64,000 bases of DNA from Clostridium beijerinckii. Its GTDB lineage: Bacteria > Bacillota > Clostridia > Clostridiales > Clostridiaceae. The stretch spans positions 809,501-873,500 of the forward strand of contig NZ_CP144906.1 of assembly GCF_036699995.1 (NCBI RefSeq), written 5' to 3'. The notes below the pieces were generated by a model, which was not told the origin of the DNA, did not search any database, and saw nothing but the letters and a program-made list of their open reading frames with translations. Of the stretch, positions 36,315 to 45,064 are shown piece after piece. A program made the position numbers and the translations under genes. Position 1 is the stretch's first letter. Every line of letters starts with the position of its first letter.

Positions 36315-36476
36315 CATTAGTTTCCTATAAAGTGAAACTTTTCAGGTAGAGTTTTAACTCCAGCTGAATTTAGTTGAACTTATACCCTCAAGGTGCACCT
36401 TGTCCAGAAGCGTGCAGCCGTTATCTCCCGCTTAAAGAAAAGGGAGTGCTACGGATGCTAGCTATCGGATAAAACC
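36315..36476 (-). ncRNA. Highly structured, higher-GC intergenic element of unknown kind
   Basis: Over 160 bases that are clearly richer in GC than their surroundings contain several stacked hairpins: GAGTTTTAACTC (36349-36360), the 12-bp palindrome AAGGTGCACCTT (36390-36401), CTCCC/GGGAG (36425-36429 with 36442-36446) extended by GCAGCCGT/ACGGATGC, and TTTC/GAAA pairing at 36320-36340. No protein is encoded. It may be an RNA, or the end of an IS200/IS605-type element (whose ends and guide RNAs have such folds); I recall similar text next to such elements in clostridia but cannot verify it. The strand is a guess. Confidence 0.4.
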
Positions 36477-36682
36477 ATCTTAAATTATATATATAAATAA
36501 TTATAGTTTCAATGATTTACTAGGATATATATTTTTTGAAATTATGAATTGGTATTTTAAAATATAGATTATATTATTTGGAAAAAGAAAACTCTGCCAT
36601 TGATAAAACGCAGAGCTAACTTTGTATGTGATTAATATACGTTTTGAGAATTTGTGTTACGTACTAATCCTAAGGTAAAATA

Positions 36683-37861
36683 CTACTTTTTTACTTGTAA
36701 TTGAGGTTTTCTCTTTCTGCCAATAATGAAATAAAGAATAAATGCTATAATAGCAGCCCCACTTGCCCACAGATACATTTGAGCATATCCAACGTTTGAT
36801 GAAACTACTCCTAAAATTACTGCACCTAATCCTATACCGCAATCAAATGCAGTGAAAAATGTAGCATTGGCAGCACCTAGACGTGAAGGTGGAACTCCAA
36901 CCATGGCCATTGTCTGTAAAGTAGATTGAGTTGCACCAAAGCCTATTCCGTAAATAAATGCGGCGATTAAAAACATGCTAATATTTGAAGACTCAGATAA
37001 CAGCAACATAGATATAATTACACATATAAAACCTGGAATAATTGCATAGTCAAAACCTAATTTATCTATTATTTTACCGAATATTGGTCTAGATATAAAT
37101 AAGGATATTGCATAGACTGTAAAGAAAATTCCAATGTTCTCTATGCCTTTTTGTGAAGCATAAAGAGGTAAGAAACTGGTTAATGCACCATAAGTTATTG
37201 TTACAAAAAATACTATAATAGAAGGATTTATAGATATTTTTTCATACAATGAAGCTTTTATTTTAGTTTGCTCTTTATTTTCAATTTTTTTATATTCTAA
37301 TTTAAAAGCAATAATACCCCCAAGAACGGCTAGTATAGTAGATGTTAAAAATAGAGCTTGAAAGCTATATTTTGATATCACAAATAGTCCAATTGTAGGA
37401 GCTACTGCCATAGCTAAACTACTTGTCAGACTAAAATATCCCATTCCTTCTCCAAAACGATCATTTGGGATATTATCCGAAGCAATTGTATTAGAAGCTG
37501 TACTTACTGCACCCCAGCCAAAGCCATGGATAAAACGTATCATAATAATTGCACTAATAAATGGAACTATTGAATAAGAAAATACTGATATAATAAATAT
37601 AAATAATCCAACTAAAAACACCTTTTGTCGGCCTAACTTATCAAGAAGTAATCCAGAGATTGGCCTAATTATTACTGAAGATACTACAAATGCTCCAGTT
37701 ACTAATCCAATGATAGAGTTTGTCCCTCCGAGTTTTTTAGCATAGAGCGGAAGTGTAGGTAATAACATTTGAAATCCAAAAAATATTAATAAGTTTATTA
37801 TGTTTATAATAACGAAGTTTTTTGTCCAAAGAACCTTATCTTTTTGTATATCTTTTTCCAT
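36683..37861 (-). CDS. MFS transporter, drug/metabolite efflux type
   Basis: 392 residues from ATG 37861, which has AAAGGAGAG; the frame is open further upstream without a ribosome site. About 12 hydrophobic segments are visible, with the MFS loop motif GLLLDKLGRQKVFL between segments 2 and 3 and a second copy GKIIDKLGF in the other half, as in multidrug or sugar efflux proteins. Located in the cytoplasmic membrane. It has its own promoter region with two palindromes that fit MarR binding, and the MarR gene lies downstream on the same strand. Confidence 0.85.
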   Translation of the reverse strand: MEKDIQKDKVLWTKNFVIINIINLLIFFGFQMLLPTLPLYAKKLGGTNSIIGLVTGAFVVSSVIIRPISGLLLDKLGRQKVFLVGLFIFIISVFSYSIVPFISAIIMIRFIHGFGWGAVSTASNTIASDNIPNDRFGEGMGYFSLTSSLAMAVAPTIGLFVISKYSFQALFLTSTILAVLGGIIAFKLEYKKIENKEQTKIKASLYEKISINPSIIVFFVTITYGALTSFLPLYASQKGIENIGIFFTVYAISLFISRPIFGKIIDKLGFDYAIIPGFICVIISMLLLSESSNISMFLIAAFIYGIGFGATQSTLQTMAMVGVPPSRLGAANATFFTAFDCGIGLGAVILGVVSSNVGYAQMYLWASGAAIIAFILYFIIGRKRKPQLQVKK

Positions 37862-37884
37862 GAATGATCTCTCCTTTGTAAAAA

Positions 37885-37903
37885 TAGTTTCCTTTGCAAC
37901 TAA
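37885..37903. promoter_or_regulatory. Operator candidate (MarR-type), proximal
   Basis: TAGTTTC-CTTT-GCAACTA, one mismatch from a palindrome with a 4-base centre, between the TATAAT-like box and the start of the MFS gene on the minus strand. Confidence 0.5.
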
Positions 37904-37920
37904 TATTATAATAACATAAA

Positions 37921-37940
37921 TTAGTTGCTTGTGCAACTAA
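37921..37940. promoter_or_regulatory. Operator candidate (MarR-type), distal, perfect
   Basis: TTAGTTGC (37921-37928) and GCAACTAA (37933-37940) with a 4-base centre. Same half-site and spacing as at 37885-37903. On the minus strand it lies upstream of a TATTATAAT -10 region of the MFS gene. Confidence 0.6.
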
Positions 37941-38271
37941 TTTAATTGATGAATTCAATAAAATTTTTACTTATAACTAATGAGATTTAAGTTGATATTT
38001 AAATAGTACCAAAAAGTGGGTATAAGGAATTTAAGTTGTAATTAATAGGAATTTATGTGCAAATAATGTTAAAATATAATAATAAAGAGTATAATAGTTT
38101 TATTAATAATTTAATTACTCTTTAACATAACTAGTGGGGAATTCATCAACATTTATATAAAAATTTTAAATTATTTAGACATAAATATTTCTTAACATAA
38201 AACTATGGTGTAAAGTAACAAGAAAATATTAAGTGAAATTAAAAAGTTCACTTAATAAAGAAGGGAGCTAA
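37941..38271 (+). promoter_or_regulatory. Upstream region of the corrinoid operon
   Basis: About 330 AT-rich bases. AAAGAGTA (38094-38101) and TACTCTTT (38116-38123) form an inverted repeat, and TTAAGTGAA (38229-38237) with TTCACTTAA (38247-38255) form a perfect 9-bp hairpin directly before the ribosome site AAGGGAG. The second could hide the ribosome site or serve as an operator. No cobalamin riboswitch motif is visible. Confidence 0.5.
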
Positions 38272-38904
38272 ATGATGAATTGGGAGGCGTTTGAAAAGGC
38301 TTTAATTAATTACGATAAGTTAGAAGTTAATAAAATTCTTCAACATTTTTTAGCTGAAAAAAATGGGATTGATTTTATCGATGATTATATAGTTAAGTCA
38401 TTGACTTCCATTGGGGAAAAGTGGGAAAGAGGAGAAGTAGCTTTATCACAGATATATATGAGCAGCAGGCTTTGTGAGGAAATTGCTATTTCTATTTTGG
38501 ATGAAAAAAATTTCACAATTAAGAATGCAAAGCCGATTGCAATAGTGACTCTTGAGGACTATCACACTCTTGGAAAGAAAATCGTAAGTGCTGTTGTGAG
38601 GTCAAGTGGTTTTGACCTTATAGACTACGGTTCTATAAGTGGACCAGAGGAGATAATAAAGAGAGTCACTGAAGATAGGATAAAAATACTTATGATATCA
38701 GTATTAATGTATCCATCTGCTTTAAAAATTAAGAAAATATCTCAAATGCTTCATGAAAAGGATCCTTCAATTAAAATATTGGTTGGGGGGGCACCTTTTT
38801 TAATGGATAGCACTCTTTGGGAAGAAGTTGGCGCAGATAAAATGGGGAAAAGCGCAGCCGATAATATTGTTATTATAGAACAATGGATGAAGGAGGATTC
38901 TTAA
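38272..38904 (+). CDS. Corrinoid (B12-binding) methyltransferase-type protein
   Basis: 210 residues. The N-terminal helical cap domain (about 1-85) is followed by a Rossmann-like cobalamin domain with the base-off motif DYHTLG (Asp96, His98, Gly101), then SVLMYPSALKIKK and ILVGGAPF, as in MtmC/MtaC-like corrinoid proteins. It would carry a methyl group on cobalt between two methyltransferases. Its stop codon overlaps the next gene's ATG by one base. No cobalamin-reactivating protein or second methyltransferase is in the operon. Confidence 0.9.
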   Translation: MMNWEAFEKALINYDKLEVNKILQHFLAEKNGIDFIDDYIVKSLTSIGEKWERGEVALSQIYMSSRLCEEIAISILDEKNFTIKNAKPIAIVTLEDYHTLGKKIVSAVVRSSGFDLIDYGSISGPEEIIKRVTEDRIKILMISVLMYPSALKIKKISQMLHEKDPSIKILVGGAPFLMDSTLWEEVGADKMGKSAADNIVIIEQWMKEDS

Positions 38905-39947
38905 TGGAAAAAAGGTATACTTCGATGGAAAGAGTGTTGACAACTATGAGCAAGCATGAACCAGACAAGGTTCCATTGTTTTTAATGTGTACACATTACT
39001 GCGCAAAATTTTTAGATGTATCAATTAAAAACTATTTTAGTAAACCTGAGAATGTAGCAAGAGGACAAATGATACTTCTTAAAAAATTTAATAATGATTG
39101 TTTGAATCCATTTTATTCTGCTGCTCATGAGTATGCAGCTTTTGGAAGCGAAGTTATTTTCAATGAAGCAGGTTCTCCAAATGCTGGTGAACCAATAATA
39201 AAAAACTTTGACGATATTTTAAAATTACAACCACCAGATGTTAAAAATTCAAAAACTCTTAGAAACTGTCTTGAGACAATATCAATACTGAAGGAGGAAG
39301 TGGGGATGTCGGTCCCTATTGCTGGGGGCGTGTTATCTCCTTTTTCACTTCCTATTCTTCAAATGGGTTTTGATAAGTATATTGAACTTATTTATGAAAA
39401 ACCAGAGTTGTTGGATCATCTTATAAAAATTAATGAAAGGTTTTGCACTGAATGGGCAAATATGCAATTGAGGGCAGGTGCAACATTTATATCATATATA
39501 GATTCTATGTCTGTATCTTCAGTTATTCCTAAAAGTATATATTTAAAGACTGGATTCCTTTCTGCAAAGAGAACAATACCCACTATTAAAAGTGATGTAG
39601 CCATAGCTACTTCCTCGGCAAGTTCTGCCTCAATACTCGAGGAAATCCTTGAAGCTGGGATTAAAGCTATTCTGGTAAGCCATACTGACGATCTAGCTGA
39701 AATAAAGAAGAAAGTCGGCAAAAGAGCTACATTGCTTGGAAATCTAAATGGTATTGAAATGTGCAGGTGGACCAGATCTGATGCTGAATATAATGTTAAG
39801 GAAGCGATAAAAAAAGCTGGAGTTGGTGGTGGTTTCATCTTGTGCGACAGTTTAGGAGACATTCCTTATCAGGTTAGTGAGGATATTCTTTATGAAATAT
39901 CAGAGAGTGTAAATAAGTGGGGAAGATATCCATTAAATTGGAGGTGA
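38904..39947 (+). CDS. Uroporphyrinogen decarboxylase-family methyltransferase (MtaA/CmuA-like)
   Basis: 347 residues from ATG 38904, which overlaps the previous stop and has AAGGAGGA at the right distance. The family opening [34 protein letters not shown] and the closing [16 protein letters not shown] fit the UROD superfamily branch that includes corrinoid methyltransferases. Next to a corrinoid protein it is far more likely to move methyl groups than to make haem. Partner: the corrinoid protein just upstream. Substrate unknown. The sensor kinase gene begins 5 bases later, so the three are one operon. Confidence 0.85.
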   Translation: MEKRYTSMERVLTTMSKHEPDKVPLFLMCTHYCAKFLDVSIKNYFSKPENVARGQMILLKKFNNDCLNPFYSAAHEYAAFGSEVIFNEAGSPNAGEPIIKNFDDILKLQPPDVKNSKTLRNCLETISILKEEVGMSVPIAGGVLSPFSLPILQMGFDKYIELIYEKPELLDHLIKINERFCTEWANMQLRAGATFISYIDSMSVSSVIPKSIYLKTGFLSAKRTIPTIKSDVAIATSSASSASILEEILEAGIKAILVSHTDDLAEIKKKVGKRATLLGNLNGIEMCRWTRSDAEYNVKEAIKKAGVGGGFILCDSLGDIPYQVSEDILYEISESVNKWGRYPLNWR

Positions 39948-39951
39948 TTAT

Positions 39952-42297
39952 ATGAACGATAAACTATGTATTTTAATTTGTGAAAGTTTCAAAGCTGAAG
40001 TGGAGAGTATGCTAGGGGGATTGAAAAATGGAGAGATTGAATTTAAATACTATTCAATGGATTGTATAAATTGCAATCGTCAAAGACAGAAATTATATGA
40101 TGGCCTTATTGCATCAGGTTATTGCAGCGACTCAGTTATTTTGCTACCAACTCAGAAGGGATCTGGAAAAGATGAGAATCTTGTTGGTGAAAGTATTTTC
40201 AATTCATGTCTTTCATTATTGGCCGGAGGTGATCTAATAAATTACCTTTCTTCAATGGGGTATTATTTAACTACACCAGGTTGGCTAAAAAGATGGAAGC
40301 ATATTATTATAGACATATATGGATTTAATCAAGAAACTGCACGTGAATTTTTTTCAGAATACTGTAAAAAGGTGGTTCTTATTGACAGTGGCGTATATAG
40401 CAATATCTTACTTGATTTAATAGAGTTTTCAGAATATATAGGAATGAAATATGAAATTATAGATGTAGGTTTGGATTGCTTTTCAAGCACTATAAATAAT
40501 TCATATAAAAATTGGAAAGTTAATAGATTAGAATACATTTTAAATTTAAAAAACAAGCAGGTCACTGATTATGCTCTTGTATTTGATTTTCTTGAAAAAA
40601 AAGCAACACTTTTAAAACGTGAAGAACTGATTAAGAATATTTTTACTTTATTTGAAATGTTGACTGGTGCTGAGCATCTCGCATTTCTTCCTATAATTGA
40701 ACATAAAAAAGGAGAAATAATTTTCCATCAAGAGAAGTCGTATAAAAGTGAACTATATGATATCGACAACTCAAAATTTAGGCAATGTTATTTTCTTACT
40801 TCCTCAGGAGCAGGATTTATTTTCAAGATAACTTTTAATAATGAATTAATGGGTTATATGGAAGTGGAAGATATCATGTTTCCTAATTATATGGAAAGAT
40901 ACTTAGATTTATCAAAAACAATCATGATAATTCTAGGAATAATGCTTTTTAATTCAAAGATTTATGAGAAATTAATTGATACAAATGAGGAACTTCTTTC
41001 ATTGAATAACGAGCTTGAGGTTCTTGTTGATAAACGTACTTCTCAACTGTTGGAGGTTAATGGAAACCTTGAAGAAACAAACTGTATGTTAGAAGAAGAA
41101 ATCGAAGGGCATAAGTTAACTGAGACTAAGCTTAAGGCTGCAAAAGAGGAAGCAGAAAGAGCAAACTCGGCTAAAAGTCAGTTTCTGGCAAATATGAGTC
41201 ATGAAATAAGGACACCTATGAATGGGATTATGGGAATGACTAGCTTATTGGAATTTTCAAAGTTGACAGATGAGCAAATTGACATAGTAAAAATGATTGA
41301 AACTTCTTCAAAACATCTTCTTCAGATTATTAATGATATACTTGATCTCTCAGTAATGGATGTAGGCAAGATCGAACTAAAGCCAGAACGTATAAATATA
41401 TTTAATTTAATGAATGAAAGTAGAAATTTGTTTACATATTTAGCGGAGAATAAAGGACTGAAGCTTGAGATTATTGTTGACAATAATTTACCGAATGAAA
41501 TTATATTAGATAAGGGTAGATTAATGCAAGTTTTAAGCAATTTAATAGGAAATGCAATTAAGTTTACTGAAAAAGGTAAAATTCAAGTATCCGTAGATAA
41601 AGTTGAGGATAAAGATAATAAAGTGATGCTAATGTTTTCTGTAAAAGATACAGGGATTGGAATTAAGGAAGAAGACATTCCGAGATTATTTAATTATTTT
41701 ACGCAGTTAGATATATCGGCTTCAAAAAAATTTCAAGGGACTGGTCTGGGGCTTGCTATTTCTAAAAATATCGTTGAACTTATGGGGGGAGAAATATCTG
41801 TTGAAAGTCAGTATGGTAAAGGAAGTACATTCTACTTTACTTGTTTGTTTGATATTGCTAGTGATAGTAAGGAATCATCAAATATTCAAAAAGTGTGTAT
41901 AGATAACAAGGCTTATCATGAAACTAGTATATTACAAGTTGAAGATGATATTATCAGCCAGAGATTTATGAATCAATTATGTAAGCTTGCAGGGTGGAAA
42001 ATAAAAATAGCTTCAAATGGATTAGAAGCATTGAATATGCTTGAAAATGAGGATTTTGATATAATTCTTATGGATATTCAGATGCCAGATATGAGCGGAA
42101 TCGAACTTACAAAAATAATTCGGGAAAAAGAAAAGTTAACTGGTAAACATATTACTATAATCGCAATGACAGCATATGCAATGGGAGGAGATAGAGATAT
42201 ATGCATTAATACAGGTATGGATGATTATATTAGTAAACCAATTGAAGTTATGAAACTTAAAGAAGTTGTTACTAAGTATAGCAACAGTTATAAATAG
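39952..42297 (+). CDS. Hybrid sensor histidine kinase with DUF1638-like N-terminus and receiver domain
   Basis: 781 residues. The first 190 ([57 protein letters not shown]) resemble DUF1638 proteins that in other genomes sit beside corrinoid methyltransferases; this match is from memory. A GAF-like segment (about 220-325) and coiled coil (345-400) follow, then HisKA with His417 ([11 protein letters not shown]), the HATPase ([25 protein letters not shown]) and a C-terminal receiver with Asp708 ([12 protein letters not shown]). No membrane segment is obvious, so it is probably cytoplasmic. It is cotranscribed with the corrinoid protein and methyltransferase, which suggests it senses their methylation state or substrate. 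No output domain is fused; the target is elsewhere. Confidence 0.88.
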   Translation: MNDKLCILICESFKAEVESMLGGLKNGEIEFKYYSMDCINCNRQRQKLYDGLIASGYCSDSVILLPTQKGSGKDENLVGESIFNSCLSLLAGGDLINYLSSMGYYLTTPGWLKRWKHIIIDIYGFNQETAREFFSEYCKKVVLIDSGVYSNILLDLIEFSEYIGMKYEIIDVGLDCFSSTINNSYKNWKVNRLEYILNLKNKQVTDYALVFDFLEKKATLLKREELIKNIFTLFEMLTGAEHLAFLPIIEHKKGEIIFHQEKSYKSELYDIDNSKFRQCYFLTSSGAGFIFKITFNNELMGYMEVEDIMFPNYMERYLDLSKTIMIILGIMLFNSKIYEKLIDTNEELLSLNNELEVLVDKRTSQLLEVNGNLEETNCMLEEEIEGHKLTETKLKAAKEEAERANSAKSQFLANMSHEIRTPMNGIMGMTSLLEFSKLTDEQIDIVKMIETSSKHLLQIINDILDLSVMDVGKIELKPERINIFNLMNESRNLFTYLAENKGLKLEIIVDNNLPNEIILDKGRLMQVLSNLIGNAIKFTEKGKIQVSVDKVEDKDNKVMLMFSVKDTGIGIKEEDIPRLFNYFTQLDISASKKFQGTGLGLAISKNIVELMGGEISVESQYGKGSTFYFTCLFDIASDSKESSNIQKVCIDNKAYHETSILQVEDDIISQRFMNQLCKLAGWKIKIASNGLEALNMLENEDFDIILMDIQMPDMSGIELTKIIREKEKLTGKHITIIAMTAYAMGGDRDICINTGMDDYISKPIEVMKLKEVVTKYSNSYK

Positions 42298-42463
42298 AGT
42301 ATTTATAAAATATTAAAAGATCTAAAAGCTTATACATAAACTGCACAATGGGATGCGAAGAAAAGTAAGATTGGTACGGATTATATTCACTAATTAGTTA
42401 GGCGATTTTATATGTCTTTAAGATGGTGAATTATAAAGGTAGTTCTTCGTCATCAACATGAAA
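42298..42463. other. Intergenic region after the sensor kinase
   Basis: No gene. The last part leads into the recurrent terminator with the context CATCAACATGAAACC. Confidence 0.4.
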
Positions 42464-42506
42464 CCTACGAAAATTTGGAATTCGGATTTTCGTGGGTTTT
42501 TATTTT
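42464..42506 (+). terminator. Rho-independent terminator, recurrent type
   Basis: CCTACGAAAAT (42464-42474) pairs with ATTTTCGTGGG (42486-42496), followed by TTTTTATTTTG. It ends the corrinoid operon. Confidence 0.85.
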
Positions 42507-42680
42507 GTGGAAAATAAATTTATTATTATTAAACTTCCAATAATTTTCAATTATATATTTGTATTGATATTGCCTTTTGTGGTAACAATTATTATATCCG
42601 AAGTAGTTTATAGAATTCCTAGAATTAGGTTTCTATTTGGCATAAAGAAAAATAATTATAAACAGTTTGAATATAAATAA
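42507..42680 (+). pseudogene. 3' remnant of a membrane protein (acyltransferase-3-like tail)
   Basis: The open frame has no start of its own except a GTG inside the terminator (42492). It encodes one long hydrophobic helix and a basic tail (IFVLILPFVVTIIISEVVYR, IPRIRFLFGIKK), like the last transmembrane segment of acyltransferase-3 family proteins. The rest of the gene is absent, so I treat it as a fragment. Confidence 0.4.
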
Positions 42681-42893
42681 ATAATTATTACCTAGACTTC
42701 TCTCATCCTTTATGAATAGTGTGTATGTTAATTTTGAAGATATTATTTCATTTTGTTCTTTTGATGTTTTTAAAATGGTGAAGGAATTTCTAATATAAAG
42801 CGAGTTTAAATAGAATATGTTTTTTATAAAAGTGGGAAATTTATAGTATAAAAATTATTTTATGAAAGTCAGTTAAAAATCTTAAAAAATGTA

Positions 42894-42922
42894 TTGCATA
42901 ACTAAAAGAAAAGTGTTATTAT
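42894..42922 (+). promoter_or_regulatory. Promoter of the man PTS operon
   Basis: TTGCAT (42894-42899), 17 bases, TATTAT (42917-42922). Transcription should begin near 42929, giving a leader of about 300 bases. Confidence 0.6.
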
Positions 42923-42929
42923 GAAAACG

Positions 42930-42972
42930 TAGTCTAGAGAGAGGTTCTTAGAGAGGGGCTTTTAGTAGACTA
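42930..42972 (+). promoter_or_regulatory. 5' hairpin of the man leader
   Basis: TAGTCTA (42930-42936) pairs with TAGACTA (42966-42972), enclosing a purine-rich G/A stretch with two GAGAGAGG-like repeats. It is at the very 5' end of the expected transcript and may protect it; no known riboswitch matches. Confidence 0.4.
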
Positions 42973-42999
42973 TAATGAAATAATAATAAATAATATCTA

Positions 43000-43028
43000 G
43001 CATGTTACTGATTCGATCAGGCATAAGC
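43000..43028 (+). promoter_or_regulatory. Ribonucleic antiterminator (RAT)-like element
   Basis: A 29-base stretch with GCATGTTACTGATTC on the left and ATCAGGCATAAGC on the right has the arrangement of LicT/SacY/BglG binding hairpins (consensus with TGTTACTG and CAGGCA). A PRD-type antiterminator bound here would keep the RNA from forming the terminator that uses the same right half. Confidence 0.7.
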
Positions 43029-43196
43029 ATAGAGAAGTAAAATGAAGTAATATTTATTCGTTAAAACACATATTTTGTACAGTTTTTATAGGGTATTATC
43101 ATATTTTTTTATGATTTAATTTAGTGTACAAATATTGTGACGATATACGAATATATACTATTGTTTTATTTCCAAATGCTTATGCCTTTTGTTTTT
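43019..43196 (+). terminator. Long-range terminator overlapping the RAT element
   Basis: AGGCATAAGCAT (43019-43030) is exactly complementary to ATGCTTATGCCT (43176-43187), followed by TTTGTTTTTG. The 145-base loop contains its own stem (TTTTGTAC near 43073-43080 with GTACAAA near 43125-43131). Formation of this stem excludes the RAT hairpin. Confidence 0.6.
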
Positions 43197-43225
43197 GTAA
43201 CAAATAAAAAATAGGAGGTATAAAA

Positions 43226-44203
43226 ATGGTAGGAATTATTCTTGCTAGTCACGGAGAATTTGCTAAAGGCATCATGCAATCTGGTGCGATGATTTTCGGA
43301 GAACAAGAAAACGTAAAAGCTGTTACGCTTATGCCTAGCGAAGGACCTGATGATCTTAGAGCAAAAATGAAAGATGCAATCGCATCCTTTGACAACCAAG
43401 ATGAGGTTTTATTCTTAGTTGATCTTTGGGGTGGTACACCATTCAACCAAGCAAATATGCTATTTGAAGAACATAAAGATAAATGGGCTATTGTAGCTGG
43501 TTTGAATTTACCAATGTTGATTGAAACTTATGGTGCACGTCTTTCAATGGAATCTGCTCATGAAATTGCAGCTTATATCTTAAATGCAGGTAAAGAAGGA
43601 GTTAAAGTTAAACCCGAAGAGTTAGAACCAGCAGATACTGGTAATGCTTCAGGAGCGGGAGCAGGGCAATCTAATGCAGGTGCACCTGGATCGTTTGAAT
43701 ACGTTTTAGCTCGTATCGACTCTCGTTTACTTCATGGTCAAGTAGCAACTGCTTGGACAAAAACTGTAAATCCTACACGAATTATTGTCGTGTCAGATGA
43801 TGTAGCTAGAGATACTCTTCGTAAGAATTTGATCACGCAAGCTTCTCCTCCGGGGGTTAAGGCTCATGTTGTTCCAGTTGATCATATGATTAAACTTGCA
43901 AAAGATGATAAGCATTTTGGAGGCCAACGTGCAATGCTTCTTTTTGAAAATCCAAAAGATGTGCTTAGAGCTGTAGAAGGCGGAATACCGCTAAAGACAA
44001 TCAATGTTGGTTCAATGGCTCACTCTCCAGGTAAGGTTCAACCAAGCAAAGTTTTAGCTTTCAATCAAGAAGATATCGATATATTTAATAAGCTTAAACA
44101 AGCTGGACTTACTTTTGATGTGCGTAAAGTACCAAATGATTCAAAAGCAAATATGGACGAAATACTTAAAAAAGCACAAGATGAATTAAAAAAATTAAAA
44201 TAA
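43226..44203 (+). CDS. manX: PTS mannose-family EIIAB
   Basis: 325 residues, with AGGAGG upstream. The EIIA domain has the phosphorylated His9 (LASHGEFA) and VDLWGGTPFN. An Ala/Gly-rich linker (about 133-152) joins it to the EIIB domain with His170 (RIDSRLLHGQVATAW). It receives phosphate from HPr and passes it to the sugar at the EIIC/EIID pair. It is the first gene of the manXYZ-manO cluster. Codons such as CGT and AAC are more frequent here than in the neighbours, typical of very highly expressed genes. Confidence 0.95.
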   Translation: MVGIILASHGEFAKGIMQSGAMIFGEQENVKAVTLMPSEGPDDLRAKMKDAIASFDNQDEVLFLVDLWGGTPFNQANMLFEEHKDKWAIVAGLNLPMLIETYGARLSMESAHEIAAYILNAGKEGVKVKPEELEPADTGNASGAGAGQSNAGAPGSFEYVLARIDSRLLHGQVATAWTKTVNPTRIIVVSDDVARDTLRKNLITQASPPGVKAHVVPVDHMIKLAKDDKHFGGQRAMLLFENPKDVLRAVEGGIPLKTINVGSMAHSPGKVQPSKVLAFNQEDIDIFNKLKQAGLTFDVRKVPNDSKANMDEILKKAQDELKKLK

Positions 44204-44238
44204 TCTAGTTATTTAGAGAAAAAGGAGGATTAATAACC

Positions 44239-45045
44239 ATGACTTTAAATATAGTTCAAATTATATTAGTCATTTTAATAGCATTTTTAGCTGGTGTAGA
44301 AGGTATCTTAGATGAATTCCAATTTCACCAACCGATAATTGCTTGTACGTTAATTGGCTTGGTTACAGGTAATTTACTACCATGCTTAATCTTAGGTGGT
44401 ACTCTTCAAATGATAGCCTTAGGTTGGGCAAATATTGGTGCTGCTGTAGCACCTGATGCAGCATTAGCCGCTGTTGCATCTGCAATCATTTTAGTTCTTG
44501 GAGGTCAAGGTGAAGCAGGAGTTGCTTCAGCAATCGCTATTGCTGTTCCTTTAGCAGTTGCAGGATTATTATTAACAATTATTTGTCGTACACTTGCTAC
44601 AGCGTTCGTACATTTTATGGATGCTGCTGCTAAAGAAGGAAATCTTAGAGCTATTGATATGTGGCAAATCGCTGCTATTTGTTTACAAGGTGTACGTATT
44701 GCGATTCCATCAGCTTTAATATTAGCAATCGGTGCTGGTCCTATTAGTTCATTACTTGCTGCTATGCCTACTTGGTTAACTGGTGGTTTAGCAATTGGTG
44801 GTGGAATGGTTGTAGCTGTTGGTTATGCAATGGTAATCAACATGATGGCTACAAAAGAAGTATGGCCATTCTTCGCAATTGGTTTTGTATTAGCAACTGT
44901 TTCACAAATTACACTTATCGGACTTGGTGCAATAGGTGTAGCTTTAGCACTTCTTTACTTAGCACTTAGCAAACAAGGTGGCTCAGGTAATGGTGGAAGT
45001 TCAAATACTGGTGATCCTTTAGGGGATCTAATAGATAGATACTAA
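44239..45045 (+). CDS. manY: PTS mannose-family EIIC
   Basis: 268 residues with AAGGAGG. Hydrophobic throughout with about eight membrane segments; LIGLVTGNLLPCLILGG and LQMIALGWANIGAAVAPDAA are family signatures of the mannose-class EIIC. Ends with a Gly/Ser-rich polar tail. It forms the sugar channel with EIID in the cytoplasmic membrane. 35 bases separate it from the EIIAB gene. Confidence 0.95.
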   Translation: MTLNIVQIILVILIAFLAGVEGILDEFQFHQPIIACTLIGLVTGNLLPCLILGGTLQMIALGWANIGAAVAPDAALAAVASAIILVLGGQGEAGVASAIAIAVPLAVAGLLLTIICRTLATAFVHFMDAAAKEGNLRAIDMWQIAAICLQGVRIAIPSALILAIGAGPISSLLAAMPTWLTGGLAIGGGMVVAVGYAMVINMMATKEVWPFFAIGFVLATVSQITLIGLGAIGVALALLYLALSKQGGSGNGGSSNTGDPLGDLIDRY

Positions 45046-45064
45046 GAAGGGAGAGGAAACGAAA

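Noticed and set aside
36315..36476. Group I intron core
   Set aside because: GTTCAACTAAATTC on the minus strand only loosely resembles a group I conserved segment, and the other conserved segments are missing.
37941..38271. Cobalamin riboswitch before the corrinoid operon
   Set aside because: Expected, but no B12-box-like sequence or multistem fold is visible; only two simple inverted repeats.
39416..39862. 148-residue minus-strand open frame in the methyltransferase gene
   Set aside because: Antisense of a conserved UROD-family protein; no ribosome site.
42930..42972. 5' hairpin of the man leader as a purine or other known riboswitch
   Set aside because: The stem and purine-rich loop do not match the conserved core of any riboswitch I know.
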